DNA from: Strix aluco
Lineage: Eukaryota > Chordata > Aves > Strigiformes > Strigidae
NCBI RefSeq assembly: GCF_031877795.1
Contig: NC_133931.1
Coordinates: 70,903,429-70,967,428 of the forward strand
Direction of reading: 5' to 3'
DNA: 64,000 bases
A program made the translations under genes and the position numbers. Shown in pieces: positions 27,101-35,600 of this stretch. A model generated the notes under the pieces. The model did no database searches. It had not been told where the DNA came from and worked only from the letters and a program-made list of their open reading frames with translations. Every line of letters starts with the position of its first letter. Positions within the stretch are counted from its first letter, which is position 1.

Positions 27101-29829
27101 AATGTTCATTACAATACAAAAATATGACATCATCTTAGTTTTATTTTGTTGTCTATCAATAATGAATATTTGTTCCCTTGCTCCAGGATAGAAAGGCCAC
27201 CTGAGATGCTGTAGGGTATTTGCCCGAAAGAATAACATCTTCCTTGCAAACCCCATGCCATATATGCTATGGGGGTGTCTCTCTAAAGGTGTTTATCATG
27301 TTTCATTAAAGCATGTGTCATTAACTAAAGTGACAGGCTTTTTCCAGCAATTCCCATGGGCAAATGTAGAGAAACAGTGTGTTTGCACCTATGGCTTTCT
27401 AAACACCCAGTTTTGGGACTCCTCTGAGAGAGTTTCACTGAGTTTCACATCTTGCAAATAAATAATGGAAAATGTTAAGTCTCCTGGGAGGAATCTAACC
27501 TACTGCTTCTTCTCTTTTCTTATTTGAATTTGTGTAATCACAACTTGCAGCTGTTACATGTTTACAGTTAAAGAGATGCTTGCCACCAAAATAATTTCCA
27601 TTTGCTTGTTTATAGACTATGATAAATGTACCTTTTCATTTTCAATTTCATGAGCAGAACAGATAAGATTCTTAAGTCATTCCTTGTCAGATAAGTTTCC
27701 CAGACCTTGAGTAAATGTTGGGACTTTTCTGCATTTTGTCTGATTTTTTAACTTGACTTTGAAAGGTGGACTTTCAGAAGAGGTCAGAAGTTCAGAAGTT
27801 TTCTTAGTATTGGTAACAATATCTCCACCTACTTCCTAGTGCTCTGCTTATATATGTCAAGATTATTTTTACTGATACAACCTACTATGTCTCATTCATT
27901 CAGCTACTTACCAGAGTCCCTAAGTGGCTACTTCTTTCTAAAACACCTCCTTCCATTAAAGGCAACATCCATTCTTGGTTCCTTGCTTGATTCAAATATA
28001 TGTAGTTCATAAATAATACAGATACCTTAGTAGAACAAGCTTAGATTTAATAATTTTTTCTGTCATTTCAGTTTCTCCAGGTTTGAATTTTCTGTTTCTC
28101 CAGTTAATTGAAAAATAATGAATAGTACTGGGCTGAAACAATTTGGTTTATCACTGCTTTAGACAGCTTACCATGGCAGATCTCAAAATCTTCTGTGAAT
28201 GGTGAGTTAGAATCATAGAATCACAGAATCATAGAATCGTCTGGGTTTGAAGGGACCTTTAAAGGTCATCTAGTCCAATCCCCCTGCAATGAGCACGGAC
28301 ATCTTCAACTAGATCAGGTTGCTTAGAGCCCTGTCTTACCTGACCTTGAATGTTTCCAGGGATGGGGCATCTACCAGCTCTCTAGGCAACCTGTTCCAGT
28401 GTTTCACCACCCTCATTGTAAAAAATTCCTTTCTTCTATCTAGTCTAAATCTACCCTCTTCTGGTTTAAAACCATTACCCCTTGTCCTATTGCAACATCC
28501 CTTGCTAAAAAGTCTGTCCCCATCTTTCTTATAAGCTCCCTTTAAGTACTGAAAGGCTGCAAGAAGGTCTTCCTGAAGCCTTCTCTTCTCTAGGCTGAAT
28601 AACCCCAGCTCCCTCAGCCTTTCTTCATAGAGGAGGTGTTCCCACTCCCTGATCGTCTTTGTGGTCCTCCTCTGGACTCGCTCCAACAGGTCCATGTCTT
28701 TCCTGTGCTGAGGACTCCAGAGCTGGACACAGCATCCAGGAGGGATCTCACCAGAGCAGAGCAGAGTAGCAGATTCACCTCCCTCAACCTGCTGGCCACA
28801 CTTCTTTTGATGTGGTCCAGGACATGGTTGGCTTTCTGGGCTGTGAGGGCACATTGCCGGGTCATTTCCAACTTTTTGTCCACCAGTACCCCCAAGTCCT
28901 TCTTGGCAGGGCTGCTCTCAAGCCCTTCATCCCCCAGCCTGTGTTGATACTGGGGGTTGCTCCAACCCAGGTGCAGGACCCTGCACTTGGCCTTCTTGAA
29001 CCTCATGAGGTTCACAAGGGCCCACTTCCTGAGCTTATTTATCAAGTACTCTTTTATGATACATTTATATTTACTAAATTGGCTGCTTCTAAAGCAATTC
29101 TTTGTGGGAATGGTGCCCATGGACAGGCTTGGCCAGCTGTCCGTGCCAACTGGCAGGCTCCTGTTGGTGGTCTATCAGCTGAGCATTTTAAACAGCCTCA
29201 CAGACATCAAAAAGTGCAATTTAGTTTTCTGCAGGGGCAGTTCCAGATGATGAGGTAGCTCCTAAGAACATCAGAGAAGGGAAAGGAACAACTTGCTCAC
29301 CTTCCCAAAGGAAAACACAGACACCATTTGTCTGGGGGACCTCCCCAGGATTTCTCGCTTCTCCTTAAGGTAACAAGCTGCAGGTTCCATTTCCTCCTCC
29401 CATGGGGACTGTACCAGCAATGTAAGAACTAATCAGTTTTGCTGCAAGTTAGCATCAGTCTGGTCTTACTTCCTAAACGAACACCTGATTTTAAAATTAA
29501 ATATACTTCTATAGAAAAAGCTAATCTAGCTAGTGAAAAACATTTACGAGAATTAGATAGTTAAAAGAAATAAAAGATATGTAAATATATAACTTCCATG
29601 CCCATCATAAGTTAGTATAGTTATATTAGAATTGTAGTTTAACATTTTGGCAAAGTCCCATTTCAATCTTACCGCCTCCATGTATCTGGCACAAGTATGG
29701 AAATCGCCACACGTTCCCCAGACCGACAGCAAATCCGATACAGCTTAAAATATACTGGAACTTATTGTCCCACTTAGGTCTGCCATCTTCCTTAGGGATT
29801 TCAGGTGGCACTGATAAATCTTTTGACAT
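1..29829 (-). CDS. SLC6A18: SLC6A18 (B0AT3/XT2), amino acid transporter, exons 1-11, 3' end outside window
   Basis: The joined exons are 29673-29829, 19588-19728, 17888-18025, 13226-13407, 12715-12825, 6585-6697, 6174-6302, 5560-5716, 3704-3908, 1922-2081 and 1-158. That is 1651 nt, 550 codons plus 1 nt, with no stops and with GT/AG splice sites throughout. The N-terminus [20 protein letters not shown] and TM1 ([16 protein letters not shown]) are B0AT-type. Position directly 3' of SLC6A19, a shorter N-terminus, AVNYFWYR in EL2, and NSMTSLYAS with VLGFKAT around TM7 favour SLC6A18 over SLC6A20. Family knowledge: renal and intestinal apical transporter for glycine and neutral amino acids, partnered by collectrin or ACE2. 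The oddities are Cys80, Asn158, His225 and Gln390 at sites usually Arg, Asp or Ser, Arg and Glu in the B0AT group. Exon 12 (TM12 and tail) and the last few bases of exon 11 lie beyond base 1. Confidence 0.95.
1922..2081 (-). CDS. SLC6A18: SLC6A18 exon 10 (TM9 and TM10)
   Basis: 160 nt. It encodes [40 protein letters not shown], and ends [13 protein letters not shown]. The acceptor is TTCTTCAG|GT and the donor is AG|GTACGT. Confidence 0.95.
3704..3908 (-). CDS. SLC6A18: SLC6A18 exon 9 (TM8)
   Basis: 205 nt. It encodes [20 protein letters not shown] and TM8 with [12 protein letters not shown], ending PKELLSG. Gln390 (codon 3867-3869) replaces the usual Glu of F/YxEA. The acceptor is TTCTGCAG|AG and the donor is G|GTAAGG. 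Confidence 0.95.
5560..5716 (-). CDS. SLC6A18: SLC6A18 exon 8 (extracellular loop 4)
   Basis: 157 nt. It encodes [20 protein letters not shown], then [15 protein letters not shown] with an NSS sequon, and ends CDFQEFLDQ. The acceptor is TCTGGCAG|GA and the donor is CAG|GTACCA. Confidence 0.94.
6174..6302 (-). CDS. SLC6A18: SLC6A18 exon 7 (TM7)
   Basis: 129 nt. It encodes [38 protein letters not shown], and ends DCLDR. The acceptor is TTTCTAG|AA and the donor is AG|GTGAGA. Confidence 0.95.
6585..6697 (-). CDS. SLC6A18: SLC6A18 exon 6 (TM6)
   Basis: 113 nt. It encodes [20 protein letters not shown] and the TM6 motif [17 protein letters not shown]. The acceptor is TATTTCAG|CT and the donor is AA|GTAAGT. 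Confidence 0.95.
7790..8607 (+). repeat. CR1 LINE fragment with ORF2 C-terminus and 3' tail
   Basis: Plus-strand frames read CR1 ORF2 C-terminal sequence: [23 protein letters not shown], then [18 protein letters not shown]. It ends in the CR1 tail TTCTATGATTCCATGGTTCTATGA. It sits in intron 5 of SLC6A18, opposite to the gene. Short frameshifts break the frame. Confidence 0.95.
9774..12289 (-). other. Unexplained minus-strand open frames in SLC6A18 intron 5
   Basis: Three frames stand out: 9774-10094 (106 codons, charged: [20 protein letters not shown]), 11401-12000 (199 codons from a GTG, the longest in the window; no in-frame ATG opens it) and 11216-11458 (80 codons, acidic end [15 protein letters not shown]). 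The acidic frame overlaps the 199-codon frame by 58 bp and would continue it after a frameshift. The composition looks protein-like, but I recognise no family and see no splice signals tying the pieces together. They could be an old transposon or pseudogene, or chance. The 10.1-11.2 kb spacer shows nothing. Confidence 0.2.
12715..12825 (-). CDS. SLC6A18: SLC6A18 exon 5 (TM5)
   Basis: 111 nt. It encodes [20 protein letters not shown] and ends YLFTPN. His225 (codon 12769-12771) replaces the Arg equivalent to SLC6A19 Arg240. The acceptor is ACTTTAG|GC and the donor is AAT|GTAAGT. Confidence 0.95.
13226..13407 (-). CDS. SLC6A18: SLC6A18 exon 4 (EL2 and TM4)
   Basis: 182 nt. It encodes [20 protein letters not shown], the sequon NIT, and TM4 ([17 protein letters not shown]), ending RGIETTGK. 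The acceptor is TTTTTCCAG|GG and the donor is AAG|GTACGG. Confidence 0.96.
13408..17887 (-). other. SLC6A18 intron 3 (4.5 kb)
   Basis: No repeat or gene was recognised. A somewhat GC-richer stretch lies at 13.8-14.6 kb, with only short, mutually overlapping open frames. Confidence 0.7.
17888..18025 (-). CDS. SLC6A18: SLC6A18 exon 3 (TM3)
   Basis: 138 nt. It encodes [35 protein letters not shown], and ends NENRTG with a sequon. The acceptor is TTTCTGCAG|GG and the donor is G|GTAACT. Confidence 0.95.
18026..19587 (-). other. SLC6A18 intron 2 (1.6 kb)
   Basis: It holds the CR1 3' end next to exon 2; the rest shows nothing recognisable. The remaining SLC6A18 introns (4: 12826-13225; 6: 6303-6584; 7: 5717-6173; 8: 3909-5559; 9: 2082-3703; 10: 159-1921) likewise show nothing beyond their splice sites. 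Confidence 0.7.
19288..19503 (-). repeat. CR1 LINE 3' end in SLC6A18 intron 2
   Basis: The plus strand begins AGAATCATAGAATGGTTTGG and continues through the classic CR1 3' block, so the element is on the minus strand, the same as the gene. It encodes the ORF2 end [20 protein letters not shown]. It lies about 85 bp from the donor of SLC6A18 exon 2. Confidence 0.95.
19588..19728 (-). CDS. SLC6A18: SLC6A18 exon 2 (TM2)
   Basis: 141 nt. It encodes [20 protein letters not shown], then [16 protein letters not shown]. The acceptor is TGTTTTCAG|GG and the donor is G|GTACGT. Cys80 (codon 19646-19648) replaces the Arg of [11 protein letters not shown]1 copy begins about 85 nt beyond the donor. Confidence 0.96.
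20807..20851 (+). repeat. (CCTC)n simple repeat
   Basis: About 45 bp of CCTT/CCCT tetranucleotides in intron 1 of SLC6A18. It is polypurine on the minus (coding) strand. Confidence 0.95.
22440..22457 (+). repeat. Poly-T run in SLC6A18 intron 1
   Basis: About 17 consecutive T. It has no recognisable retroelement attached on either side. Confidence 0.9.
28209..29040 (-). repeat. CR1 LINE fragment with ORF2 C-terminus, SLC6A18 intron 1
   Basis: The plus strand opens with three AGAATCATAGAATC-type tail units at 28209-28240. The minus strand reads [20 protein letters not shown], then [18 protein letters not shown], then [19 protein letters not shown]. It is a roughly 830 bp 5'-truncated copy with a few frameshifts. 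The long open frames at 28.3-29.3 kb belong to this element. Confidence 0.96.
29673..29829 (-). CDS. SLC6A18: SLC6A18 exon 1 (N-terminus and TM1)
   Basis: 157 nt. It runs from the ATG at 29827-29829 through [20 protein letters not shown] to LCQIHGG|G. The donor is G|GTAAGA. It is 15 codons shorter than SLC6A19 exon 1, all of the difference being before RPKWDNK. Confidence 0.96.
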
Positions 29830-29910
29830 TTTAATGGAATAGTCTTAGGTCCCTATAAATGGGAAGATCCTTCAAAACCTGTCTCTCCTACGGGTTTTAT
29901 GCAGGGGTGA
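29830..29910 (-). promoter_or_regulatory. SLC6A18: Likely SLC6A18 core promoter, TATA-like element
   Basis: GCATAAAA reads on the minus strand at 29895-29902, about 66 nt upstream of the ATG. It could act as a TATA box and would give a 5' UTR of roughly 40 nt. A second A/T element (TTTATAG) near 29850 is too close to the ATG to be the main one. Inferred from sequence only. Confidence 0.35.
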
Positions 29911-30075
29911 CTGAAGGATCCTGGAAAGGGAGGTGGAGCTTTCTTTTTATGTAGTGCAAAGGAACGTGTCATTGCAGTTTAAAAACAAAACCAGGAATTA
30001 TTATTATATACACAGAGTTACCACTCTTGACTTTTTTGCAGTTCCTTCTATAGTTAGAGAATGTGGGAATATGTT

Positions 30076-30088
30076 GTTAATAGGTAAC
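30076..30088. promoter_or_regulatory. Candidate HNF1 site upstream of SLC6A18
   Basis: GTTAATAGGTAAC differs at two positions from the palindromic HNF1 consensus GTTAATNATTAAC. It lies about 180 bp upstream of the SLC6A18 TATA-like element. HNF1A is a known regulator of kidney and gut transporter genes, including the SLC6A18/19 partners. Occupancy cannot be judged here. Confidence 0.35.
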
Positions 30089-31963
30089 TTGGGATCAAAG
30101 AGGGATTTATTTTCTGTTCTCCTTCTGTTCTCAGATACTTTCAGAGAAGTGTGACACTGAATATAATTAAAAAGAAACCTTTACAGCAGACTTATTAAAA
30201 CTGTAGAATACTTGCAAAAATCTGTGAATAAAGTAAGTGTTGACATTTCCTCTTTTAGTTTGTTAAGAGTTAAATGATTGAAGACATCTTTTGCAAGTGC
30301 AAAAAGTAAATTAAAAAAAAGCAAGAAAAATTAGACTGTGTATGTTCAGACATTAGAATCTGGTCCCTTTTCATCATAGCATCCACCATAGAGGTTAATC
30401 ACTTCCCACCTGTCAATGAATCCCAAGTGACTGTTTTTACTGTTTTTTAAATAGTTACTGATGAATGCAAGAGCTGAGTGCTTTCCTTCAACTGAAAGTG
30501 CGTGAGAACATTTTTCTGTTGTCTTCCAGCTGTAGCAGGGCTTTGCTATTTTGCACGCCAAATCAGTTCAGTCCACACTAAAGATATCAGCCAGACAGCT
30601 TCACTAAATCAACACTTTATGCCTGGATTACCCTTTTTTGAAATGGAAAGAGTTTCTAACTGAGGGTGGATTTTTTTCACCAAGACGCTTAGAAAAAGAA
30701 GCCCTGCTCTGCAGCTAAGCATACAAATATGGTCAAGTAGAAGATCATCCAACCAGAAAACAATTTCACATCTAGGCTACACAAGTGTCCCCTGATAAGC
30801 ACAGTTCCTGTGCTTGCAGCTCTGCAAACATCCACATCCATAGGTGGAGCAACCCAACTTCCCAGTCCCTTATCAGGATATCTCCCAGGGCACACATGAG
30901 TCGGCGCACACGGTGTGGTTTGGCAGCACTTACAGAGCATCACTGCTGCCAAGGCACGCTCCACCATTGCCCCGCTGCTGCTGCGCTTCGGATCAGGAGG
31001 TGCCCTGTTCTGTGCAGAGGCTGTTCTAGCAACACACTCATTTTCATAACTTCCACTCACAGCCAACTGCTTCCAACTTGGTTGTACTCATTCTCAGTGG
31101 CTGAGCTTTTTCTCGGCAGGAAAAGCTGACAAAAATTGCTTTTCCCATTACAGAATCTTTAAATAGTTTAAATAATTACTCACATTCAAATACTTTAAAA
31201 AAAAATTAAAATTGGAATGCAAATGAATTTGATCTTTCAAGAAACATACAATGCCTGGTACTTTACTCTCTATTTAGAGCAGATATACTCTGTAAAGATA
31301 CACTCTAGTGTAGATATACCCTAAATATCCCTATTTCTTGTAAGAAAGTATTTTCGTTATAAGGGACTGTGAGGTTGTCAATTGGATCAATTCTTGTCTT
31401 AAAAGATGCATATAGAAAGAGGTGCAAAGTGATACAAATGTGTTGCCTATGTACAGGGACAGTTGGATGTAAGTGACCACTTATTCAGAGAGGACATTTA
31501 CAGTGTCTGCTTCTGGCATTCAGCCAAGGTGCTCTAATGGTGCCCTGTCCTCTCTCCAGTGACCACATAAGGAACGGGACTTAGCTCCTTTGGGACACAT
31601 GGAAATTAGAACCCTAAAATAGTTGTAAGGTAGGTGTGTGTGCGCATGTGTGCATGTAGTACATGAACCAGAGCTACCCACCTTGATTGTGACAGATGAG
31701 GGCAAGAAGCTTTGCACCGCTTGGGTGCCTTGGATCCCCCACCAGCATGGACTTCCCCAGCAAGTGGTGCACCGCTTGCTCATCGGTGCCAGAGAAGGCA
31801 GATTTTGCCATTTCTTGAACAGCTGCAGCCCCATTGCAAGATTACCTCTTCTGTCATCAGCAAAAGCACCGCTATCTGCTGGGAACTTGGAAGTAATAGG
31901 TAATTAGTAAAATATCCAGAATTACAAATGAATCAAAATGCCATTCTCATACTTAGAAAAGTT

Positions 31964-31969
31964 TTTATT
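31964..31969 (-). terminator. SLC6A19: Candidate SLC6A19 polyadenylation signal AATAAA
   Basis: This is the first canonical AATAAA I see on the minus strand after the SLC6A19 stop, about 460 nt downstream. A weaker ATTAAA lies at 32046-32051. It would leave about 2 kb before the SLC6A18 start. Confidence 0.4.
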
Positions 31970-32427
31970 AAATATTTTAAACTTCTGGATGAGACAAATA
32001 ATATTGGTGGCTTTGTGCAACACAGTGGCATGTAAAGTAAAACAATTTAATGTGCAAGAGAAGTCAGTATTCAGTTATCCTCCATATTGGCCACCCAGTG
32101 GGAATGATTGGACGTGGAAGAGTCACTTACGGTATGTCAAGCGCAGTGGATCCCCAAGCAGAGAACTACAAGCTGGCTTCAAAACCAGAAGGAGGACAAA
32201 TGACTTGGTCTGGTGCCCCAGTCACTTGCAAATGTGGCTGTTTTGCATCCAGGATCCAAGCCATTAACTCTTCACAGTGCATTGTTTTGTTAAGCAAACA
32301 ATTGTTTACTTGGAAACAACACATAGTTATCCTTTTATGAAAATAAAATTAACTCTGGATTCTTTAAAAAAAAATATTTTTACTTTTCTCACTGACAAAG
32401 CATTCTTCCACACTTTAAAAAATAGTT

Positions 32428-32637
32428 TTATACTGAATACTTTAAGTTTCCATTAACAGAAGTCTCAGATGTGGAGATCATAAGGCCCTCACGATCATTT
32501 TTTTTCTGACAACAATTTCTGATGGCTTTGTAGATGGCAAAGACAGGGATGGCCAAACTAGGCACTCCAGCAAGGATTACAATAATAGCATACACCCAGC
32601 CGGGATATTCAACCTTCTGTGTTTTGGGGAACTCCTC
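32428..32637 (-). CDS. SLC6A19: SLC6A19 exon 12 (TM12, C-terminus, stop)
   Basis: 210 nt including the stop. It encodes [22 protein letters not shown]12, the IRNCCQKKN tail and the terminus [10 protein letters not shown]. The acceptor is CTTTCAG|GAG. The C-terminus has two residues more than the human ...LKY end as I recall it. Confidence 0.97.
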   Translation of the reverse strand, partial: EEFPKTQKVEYPGWVYAIIVILAGVPSLAIPVFAIYKAIRNCCQKKNDREGLMISTSETSVNGNLKYSV

Positions 32638-35600
32638 CTGAAAGAGCAAACAGTCGAGTTGTAGAAAGTCATGAGGAGCAAATACCTGAGCCCATGTACA
32701 CATTCAGTAATTCAACAGACCCAGAACATAATCAGAACAATAGCTAGCCACAATGGCACAATAATTTGCCAATTCCACAGCAGTTTACAGCTCAAGGTTT
32801 CCAGCCTCATCTGTTTTGAACTTATTTTTACTTAAAAGCGATGGAAAGAAGATGGTATGAAGAAAGCAAAAGCCAGGAAGGGAGACTGGTGGGACTGCTC
32901 CTGGCATGCTTCCTGGGCACAAAGGAGTGTGGGCCTGGGAAGCTCACAGGCCACCAGGGCTTGGTGGCCAAACAGCCTTTGGAAGCCTAAAATCAAAGAG
33001 TGCAGGAGGGCTGAAACTTTATTAAGAAGGAAGTGAGGTTGCCAAGGAGGAGAGAAGAAAGCAGTCCCATTTCCCCATCTTCCTTTCTCACCCTTTCTGT
33101 CTCTGTCTTATGAAGATAAAAATTCACCTTTACAAATTAAGTGTGCTGCATGACTGTTTTTGCCTTAAGGATGGTGACTGGTATAAGGCCAGAGAACAAA
33201 AAGCCGAGCTTCCCTGCTGAGCTGGCAGGGAAGAGATGGGGTGACAGAGACAATGATGGGACGATGGGACCCACATTTTTTCTAATATGACCACCTCTGT
33301 ACCACATACAGCTTTTTATTCTGCAAGGGGAGGAAAGGAAAAGTAGGTGACATTACTGCAATTATAATTTAAATTATACTAATACATTGGAAGAGGAAAG
33401 AAGAAATTTGTATATTAATATTAATTTCTTCTGTCAGTAATGAGTAACCAGCACTACTGCAGTTCTGTGATTTTGAATCTACACAGAAACCAGTGCAAGA
33501 TCAAAATGACTTCACAGATTTGGTCCTCTGTCAACATAGAGAGGTTGTGACATTTCCAGCTCTTCTATAATCCCTACTGAGAAACTGACATCTGTTTCAG
33601 TCTTGCCTGACAACTGGACTAATATTTTGGTTTTGCTCACTTTGGAAAAGTTACTCAGGTGTCACTATATGCTAGTTGCAGGCATCACACCTGAATTTAG
33701 GACTTACTATTCTAAATGTGTTAATTTTTATTATTACTTTATGTCTTGTAATAAGAATTTTACCAGAAAACTGTTTCAGATGGGAGATGAATATTACTGA
33801 CTGTGTCTCTTACATTAAAGAAGAATACATAAAATAATTCTAAATAAATATTCTGGTTTTATATACTTACATAACTAGGGTCCCAAACGCTGTAGAGCAG
33901 TTCTTCATTGACTTTCACCACGAAATAAAAGAAGAAGATAACTAACATAATGAGAGGACTGATGACTCTCCAGGTGACCTGCCAGAAAATATTGGGCTTG
34001 TGTCCAATCATGAACTCAATATCCTTGTTAAACCTAGAAACAAAACCAGGAAGTTCAGGACATTAAAAACTGGTCAGGATCAAAGGATGCCTGCTCATAA
34101 ACAAGGAAGTCCAAACTACCCCTAGCTGTTCTTCCCAGGACTTTGCTAATGTCAGTGTGAAACAAGGATTGATAACAACATCAGGAGTTAGACCTAAGTA
34201 GTTCAAATTAAAGCATATATCATTGCAAGTCAGGAGAATTATTTTTAGAAATGTACTTTCTTCAAGAAGTCTATGAAGCACATGCAACATGAGAGTCAAT
34301 GCAGATGGACTTTCACTATAACATATTGCAGGATTGTTTCATGATTTGTTTGATAAGCATCTCAGAGCTGCATAAATTAAAAGGAATGACACAATAGTAA
34401 AAAAAAGCAAAAGCAAATTGGAGCAATTTTAAAAATTAGATTCTATGTGTAATGTTTGCTTAATCTGGATTTCTACCAGTTTTCCCAGGTTGAGTACTGA
34501 AACAATATTTAACTTTACATATTATTAAGAATAACATTAAAAGCACCTAAAAATGTGTCATTTTCGTTATTCATAAAGCATGCAGTGGACAATGGGGCAA
34601 AAGTGTCTCCACAAGAAGAAACAGTCCCTGTATTAAGAGTGATACTGTCTGCATCAGTCCTGAAAAAATTTGTGACCTCTATATATGATGCAGCACCATG
34701 TGAACACACTTCTTAAAAAAATAACTATTTTGGAAGTTTGGGGCTTCTGTTGTTAGTCCTCTTGTCTGTCTTTCCTGCATATTCTATGGGGATAAGTCTG
34801 AGGGGACTATGCAGTTGGTCCTACAGCTATGAACAACACACAGAATTCAGCTGAGTCTCAATTACTATGTAAATTTATTTTGTCTTTTCATCCCTAACTT
34901 CTAAGATCTAGGTATCATTCCTAAAATTATATGGAGCCCTATGTCCTGATTGCAGAACACGTCCAGGTGTAGTGAGTGTCATGGATAACATGCAGGTTCT
35001 CCTTCAAGCAAGAGAGCCATCTTTTTATCCATGACCCTTTCTCAGAAAAAGGTCACAGAAACTCATCTGGAGCAGATAACACTACTTTTGGGCAGCCCTG
35101 ATAAGCTCTGTACTCAAAGACAACCACAGTGATGTGTACTGGCCAGGAACATGAAAGTTTAGTGTGAAGCTCTTTTCTGAATCAATCCTCACCCCTCTAT
35201 GGCCTCAGCCCATGTTTGTGTCCTGGGAATAGTTTTGTAAAGTGTTCTGTGATTTTAAAGGTGAAAAGTGATCAACACAGACTTTTCTGTCCTTAACAAA
35301 TTAAAATAAGTCTTCTTTCTCTAGAGTACTCCCTCTGCTTGTCTAATTTACCTAAATTGACTCATGCCTCCTCAGGTAATATAAAACTCTAAGTATGGGA
35401 AGGCAGGCCACAAGGGCATTCACCCCATCACCAGGACCACCACAGCGGGAGGGTCTGGCACAGGTTCAAGCAAAACCTATGGGTGATTGAAGTCCCCATG
35501 CTTTTTCATATTTCTTACATATTAATTATGAACAGAAAGATGGTGAAACTCTATTTATTACTTCTCTAGAAAGTTGATAGGTTAATTACTCACTGTGATA

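Larger units (their letters stand above)
19729..29672 (-). other. SLC6A18 intron 1 (9.9 kb)
   Basis: It contains the CR1 copy at 28.2-29.0 kb, the (CCTC)n repeat and the poly-T run. The 22.7-28.2 kb part is A/T-rich, with no open frame over about 90 codons, and I see no gene or recognisable repeat in it. Confidence 0.8.
29903..32427. other. Intergenic region between SLC6A19 and SLC6A18
   Basis: About 2.5 kb. It holds the presumed SLC6A19 3' UTR (about 31960-32427) on the right and the SLC6A18 promoter region on the left. The open frames around 30.7-31.1 and 31.5-31.9 kb look non-coding: they overlap each other on opposite strands and resemble no family I know. No repeat was recognised. Confidence 0.6.

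Noticed and set aside
28336..29258. Open frames of 148-172 codons on both strands
   Set aside because: They lie wholly or mostly within a CR1 LINE copy and its antisense, and the minus-strand reading is CR1 ORF2.
1..29829. Left gene as SLC6A20 rather than SLC6A18
   Set aside because: Head-to-tail position after SLC6A19 and the exon 4, 6 and 7 wording fit SLC6A18. SLC6A20 lies on another chromosome region in mammals.
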